The notes under the pieces are model-generated. The model had not been told where the DNA came from and did not search any database. It was given only the letters and a program-made list of their open reading frames with translations. DNA of 64,000 bases from positions 108,986,278 through 109,050,277 of the forward strand of contig CM066043.1 in NCBI GenBank assembly GCA_033557465.1. The letters run 5' to 3'. The position numbers and the translations under genes are program-made. Of the stretch, positions 60,690-64,000 are shown piece by piece. Source of the DNA: Ichthyophis bannanicus. Its lineage: Eukaryota; Chordata; Amphibia; Gymnophiona; Ichthyophiidae. Each line of letters starts with the position of its first letter. Position 1 is the stretch's first letter.

Positions 60690-62025
60690 CAGATGGAGGG
60701 AGCAGATGTCGGAGGGGCTGGACACCCTAGTGCAGCCTCCCTAGTGCAGCCTTGGCCGACGGATGGCCGCTTGTATGTATTTCCGCCATGGGCGCTCATC
60801 GTCCAGCTAGTTCAATGGCTAGGACATCCAGGTCTAGTCATTCTCATTGCTGCCGATTGGCCCCGAAGGCCGGGGTACGCTGACCTACAGCTGATGATGG
60901 ATCACCCGTTGCGGCACCTCCGCCACAGACAAGATCTTCCCAGGGGTTGGTTCGGATGCCTCAGGTGGATTGATTCTCGCTTACGGCTTGGCTCTTGAAA
61001 GGGCACGATTGAGCAAGAGGGGGTGTTCTGCCACAGTGATTTTCAATTTGCTAAAAGTCTGTAAGCGATTGATGTCGCTCTCGTAAGTTCAAGTGTGGAG
61101 GATTTTCGAAGCATGGTGTGAGGGCAAAACAATTTGCCTCCTTTCAGTGTCTGTACCGGAGATCCTGGCATTTTTGTGAGCAGAGCTGGAAAAGAGGCTG
61201 TCTTGTAGTTCCTGTGAGTGCAGGCAGCAGTGATTACCTACTATCGTGGCAGAGTCCAGGGAGTCTCCTTAGGTATGCACCCAGATGTTGCCAGTTTTCT
61301 GCAGGCCATCAAACAGGTGCATCCTCAAATTTGAGGGGTGGTTCTGCAGTGGGACCTTAACCTACTCGTATTGGTATTGACCGAAGAGCCTTTTAAGCCC
61401 CTGGGGATTTGTACATTGAAGGATTTGACATTGAAGACTTTATTTCTCGTGGAGATATGTTCAGCGTGACAGATTTTGGAGTTGCAAGCATTCTCTTGTT
61501 TAGCAAGCCTTATCTGTCCTTAAAGGAAAAAGTGGAATTGCATGTAGTTCCATCGTTTCTGCCCAGGGTCCTCTCTGCTTTTCATTTGAATCAGCTGGTC
61601 ACCTTGCTGGTATTCGTAGACACAGAAGCGGCTTGGCGGGAACTGGGATTGTGGCGCTTAGATGTGCACTGGGCGTTGTGCTATCTGAAGAGAACGGAAC
61701 CATTTCGGCGGTCAGACCGCCTATTTGTTCTGTTTGGGGGGCTGTGGAAAGATGAAGCGGCTTCCAAGGCCTCTGTCTCCCATTGGATTCAGGAGACCTT
61801 TCATCAGCGTATTTGCTACGACGCAGTCAGGTTCCGGGTGGATTGTGGGTGCATTCCGCTAGGGCACAAGCGACCTCATGGGCTGAATTTTGCCTGATAC
61901 TGGCCACCTGGGCATCCTTGCATATCTTTGTGAAGCATTACCGTCTGAATGTGCAAGTGATGGGGGATACAAGATACGATGCGGCAGTCGTTCAGGCCAG
62001 GCTCGTGGGTCCCTCCCAAGCTTAA
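60690..62025 (+). pseudogene. DIRS family III copy b: RT tail and tyrosine recombinase
   Basis: 'GRLYVFPPWALIVQLVQWLGHPGLVILIAADWPRRPGYADLQLMMDHPL' (60762-60912) is the methylase-like tail. YR from about 61000: decayed core-binding part; 'LSLKEKVELHVVPSFLPRVLSAFHLNQLVTLLVFVD' (61515-61620), 'LDVHWALCYLKRTEPFRRSDRLFVLFGG', 'ASKASVSHWIQETF', an HxxR-like region near 61860 ('GHKRPHGL', decayed) and 'ATWASLHIFVKHYRLNVQ' with the tyrosine near 61905-61955. It ends at 'VGPSQA' (62025). Box I is not identifiable. Confidence 0.78.
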
Positions 62026-62241
62026 TATTGCTCTGCTACATCCTAGAGGTCGGGACTGCACTGGAGGGATAAAAAGGAAGGTAAAATTAGACCTTACCTG
62101 CTAATTGGCTTTCCTTGAGGACCTCCAGTGCAATCCTGGACTTGGCCAAGTGTTTTTCCATGGTAGTGACCCTCGGCCAGAAGAATGTTATTGGTAGACT
62201 AAGGTTGGGGGGAGTCATGTTAGCCAAAATGGTAGCAGGTT
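62026..62241 (+). repeat. DIRS III-b ICR and 3' region
   Basis: 'gactgcactggaggg', 'ggtaaaattagaccttacctgctaatt' (split for length here) and 'ctttccttgagg' near 62050-62120 match the III-a ICR at 17940-18025. The sequence continues to 62241, where II-c starts. The right ITR of III-b is not in the window. Confidence 0.72.
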
Positions 62242-62587
62242 ATCTCCAGGAACAAGCAGGAATGTAGTCTTCACATATGGGTATCGTCGGTACTGATGGA
62301 GCCTGTGCGGGAATGCTCCCCAGCGTCCAATAGGAACGCTTTTGGGAGCATCCCTCAGCACATGCGCGCTGCCTTCCCGCCTTTCCAACTGTCCCCTCTT
62401 CAGTTCTTCGTTTTCCGCGGAACCGACAGGAGACATACCCTGTCACCGCCGCAGAAAATTTCTTCTTTAAACTTGTTTTCTTGTGGTCGCACCTGCCTCC
62501 GCACGACACCTACCGATACCGCCGGTTAACTTTTTCTTTTGGTGCTAGGTGCCATTTTGGGCATTAGGCCCCATTTTTCCCCAAAAG
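62242..62587 (+). repeat. DIRS II-c left ITR and leader
   Basis: It starts 'tatctccaggaacaagcagg' and follows II-b through 'gtatcgtcggtactgatgg', 'ttttgggagcatccc', 'acatgcgcgctgcc' and 'ccgcggaaccgacagg'. The leader ends at the gag ATG 62588. It inserted in the 3' region of III-b. Confidence 0.88.
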
Positions 62588-64000
62588 ATGGAAAACCCAG
62601 CTAGTGGTTTAAAAAAAAAAAAAAAAAAAAATGTACTAAATGTGGCAGTACCATCTCCACCGACACCCATGACTGGTGTCTAAAATGTTTAGGCCCTGAC
62701 CATTCTCCATATGAGTGTTCCTCCTGTATGGGGATGACTAAAAGAGGAAGACAGAACCGAGCTGCAAAGCTCGGTACCCTCTTTTCTTCAGATATCAGGT
62801 CCATTGCATCGACGTCTTCAAGAGCCTTGTCTTCCTCCCATGGATCTCAGGTAACTAAACATAGGAGCCGGTCCTCCAAGGGTAGCTCTCCTTCAAAGCA
62901 TTGAGAGGCCATTGGCATTGCCCTTGAGGAAACTACACCGGCAAAACAGCCCCGGCGGGAGGCTTCGGCCTACAAACAATCAGCGGGGTTCCAGGATGTT
63001 CTCGAGGCTTTGACCTCAGCAGAACTACTGGTGCCATGCTCAGGGGTTCTGGCCGCTTTTACCGGTACCGATGCCCAGGCATCAGCAGCGTCGATAGACC
63101 AGAGATTCCTTGCTATTGAACGCAGTCTTGCAGCTCTCCTTACAGCTGCAGTACTGTTGACACCGGTGGTTCAATGGGCACCGGTACCGATGCCAGTACC
63201 AGCACCGACGGTATCGGCCCTGGTGGGAATCCTCCTCATGTCGACTTTTTATGGCATCTACAGATCGGTACCGGACCAATTCGGTACCGACTTCGATCGA
63301 TACCGAGACCGTGCTTTGTATGAACATCGGGATCAGAGATATTTTGAATCCTCCGATTCCGATGACTCTGATACTTCTGCCGGTACCAGAGTGTTTCTCC
63401 CGGAAGACTCCTCTTCTCCCCAACGCAGAATATCTCCTCTGGAAGACATGTCTTTTCAGGATTTTATTTGTGATGTGGCCCAAGGCCTTTCAATCACGGT
63501 AGCTCCTGTAAAAGAACCTAGAGCAAAGGAAATGGAAATTCTCCAATACCCTAAGGCTCCCAAAGGAGACAGCCACTCTGCCCATTCATGAAATTCTTCA
63601 TGATTTGATGCTCAGAATGTGGGAGACACCTTTGACCACATCTCCTCATTCTAGGAGACTCGATACCATGTATCGAGTTCCACCATGTCCTGGTTTTCAA
63701 AAGACTCAGCTACCACACCATTCATTGCTAGTGGAGTCAGCCATGCGTAGGATGAAAAGTGCAGAGACATGCATCCAATCCTCCAGGTCGTGAATGCAGG
63801 ACTCTTGATGCTTTTGGGTGTCAACATTTCAGGCTTCCATGCTTTCAGCTAGGATCAGCTCATATATTTTATATATGGGAATGTTCCTCAAAGAGGTCAC
63901 AGGAGATTTGGAGCTTATGATCCCCCTTCTCCCTGAAGACAAACGACAGGACTTTCTTGCTCTTTTCAAGCATTCTCAAGATGTCTCCAAGTTTGTAAAC
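62588..64000 (+). pseudogene. DIRS gag-like ORF, II-c, runs off the window
   Basis: The ATG at 62588 starts MENPASGLKKK; an A-run of about 20 bases (62611-62631) replaces the first codons of the Cys module, which continues 'CTKCGSTISTDTHDWCLKCLGPDHSPYECSSC'. Next 'KRGRQNRAAKLGTLFSSD', a stop near 62904, 'DQRFLAIERSLAALLTAAVLL' near 63097-63160, 'LEILQYPKAP' region near 63530 with a frameshift, 'MWETPLTTSPHSRRLDTMYRVPPCPGFQKTQLPHHS' near 63615-63725 and 'SSYILYMGMFLKEVTGDLELMIPLLPEDKRQDFLALFKHSQDVSKFVN' to the edge. It is degenerate but recognisable throughout. Confidence 0.87.

Overview
This window is eukaryotic, intergenic or intronic vertebrate DNA built almost entirely from transposable elements. 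The mixture is dominated by DIRS-like tyrosine-recombinase (YR) retrotransposons with smaller amounts of CR1, L2, L1-like, hAT and SINE sequence. An amphibian with a large genome is the best guess, and a caecilian fits well; this rests on repeat content only and is an inference. There are no operons, rRNA or convincing tRNA genes. The only stretch that looks like ordinary host sequence is about 19.14-19.87 kb, which holds one candidate protein-coding exon.

I resolve eleven DIRS copies in three families. Family I (left end resembling tctccaggaccaagcagg) has copies I-a (1-5605), I-b (9860-15279), I-c (19874-25911), I-d (25912-33892, interrupted), I-e (26125-31857) and I-f (39606-45386). Family II (left end resembling atctccaggaacaagcagg) has copies II-a (minus strand, 35444-58357, interrupted three times), II-b (50121-55897) and II-c (62242 to the window end). 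Family III is more divergent, with copies III-a (15653-18782) and III-b (58358-62241). A complete copy has inverted terminal repeats (ITRs), a gag-like ORF with an N-terminal Cys/His module, an RT/RNase H/methylase-like ORF in the +1 frame, a YR ORF in a third overlapping frame, and an internal complementary region (ICR) that repeats both termini in reverse complement. These are the hallmarks of DIRS elements.

Layout. At 1-5605, copy I-a is split by an L2-like LINE that itself carries a 2.6 kb hAT element. At 5606-9859 lies non-coding repeat DNA: three copies of one unknown repeat, a CR1 3' end, a 49-bp minisatellite, a tRNA-derived SINE and a C-rich minisatellite. I-b sits inside a hairpin-forming repeat, followed by III-a, an L2-like tail and the host-like segment. 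I-c (carrying a 368-bp hAT MITE and a 1.5 kb unknown TG...CA element) is cut by I-d, and I-e sits inside I-d. A piece of L1-like ORF1 follows.

From 35444 to 58357 one minus-strand element, II-a, can be put back together from four pieces. It was invaded by a full-length CR1 LINE (39370-49943), which was itself invaded by I-f, and separately by II-b and by a 5'-truncated CR1. Removing the inserts leaves about 5.56 kb, matching II-b (about 5.6 kb without its own small insert). III-b and the start of II-c close the window.

The most interesting signals are: a conserved (C/T)TT TGA C at the gag/RT boundary of families I and II, identical in form to known +1 recoding sites; a 29-nt right-terminal block shared by both families that contains a 15-nt palindrome and a perfect 5' splice-site consensus; NRF1-like and YY1-like motifs inside the family I ITR; and the lone candidate host exon.
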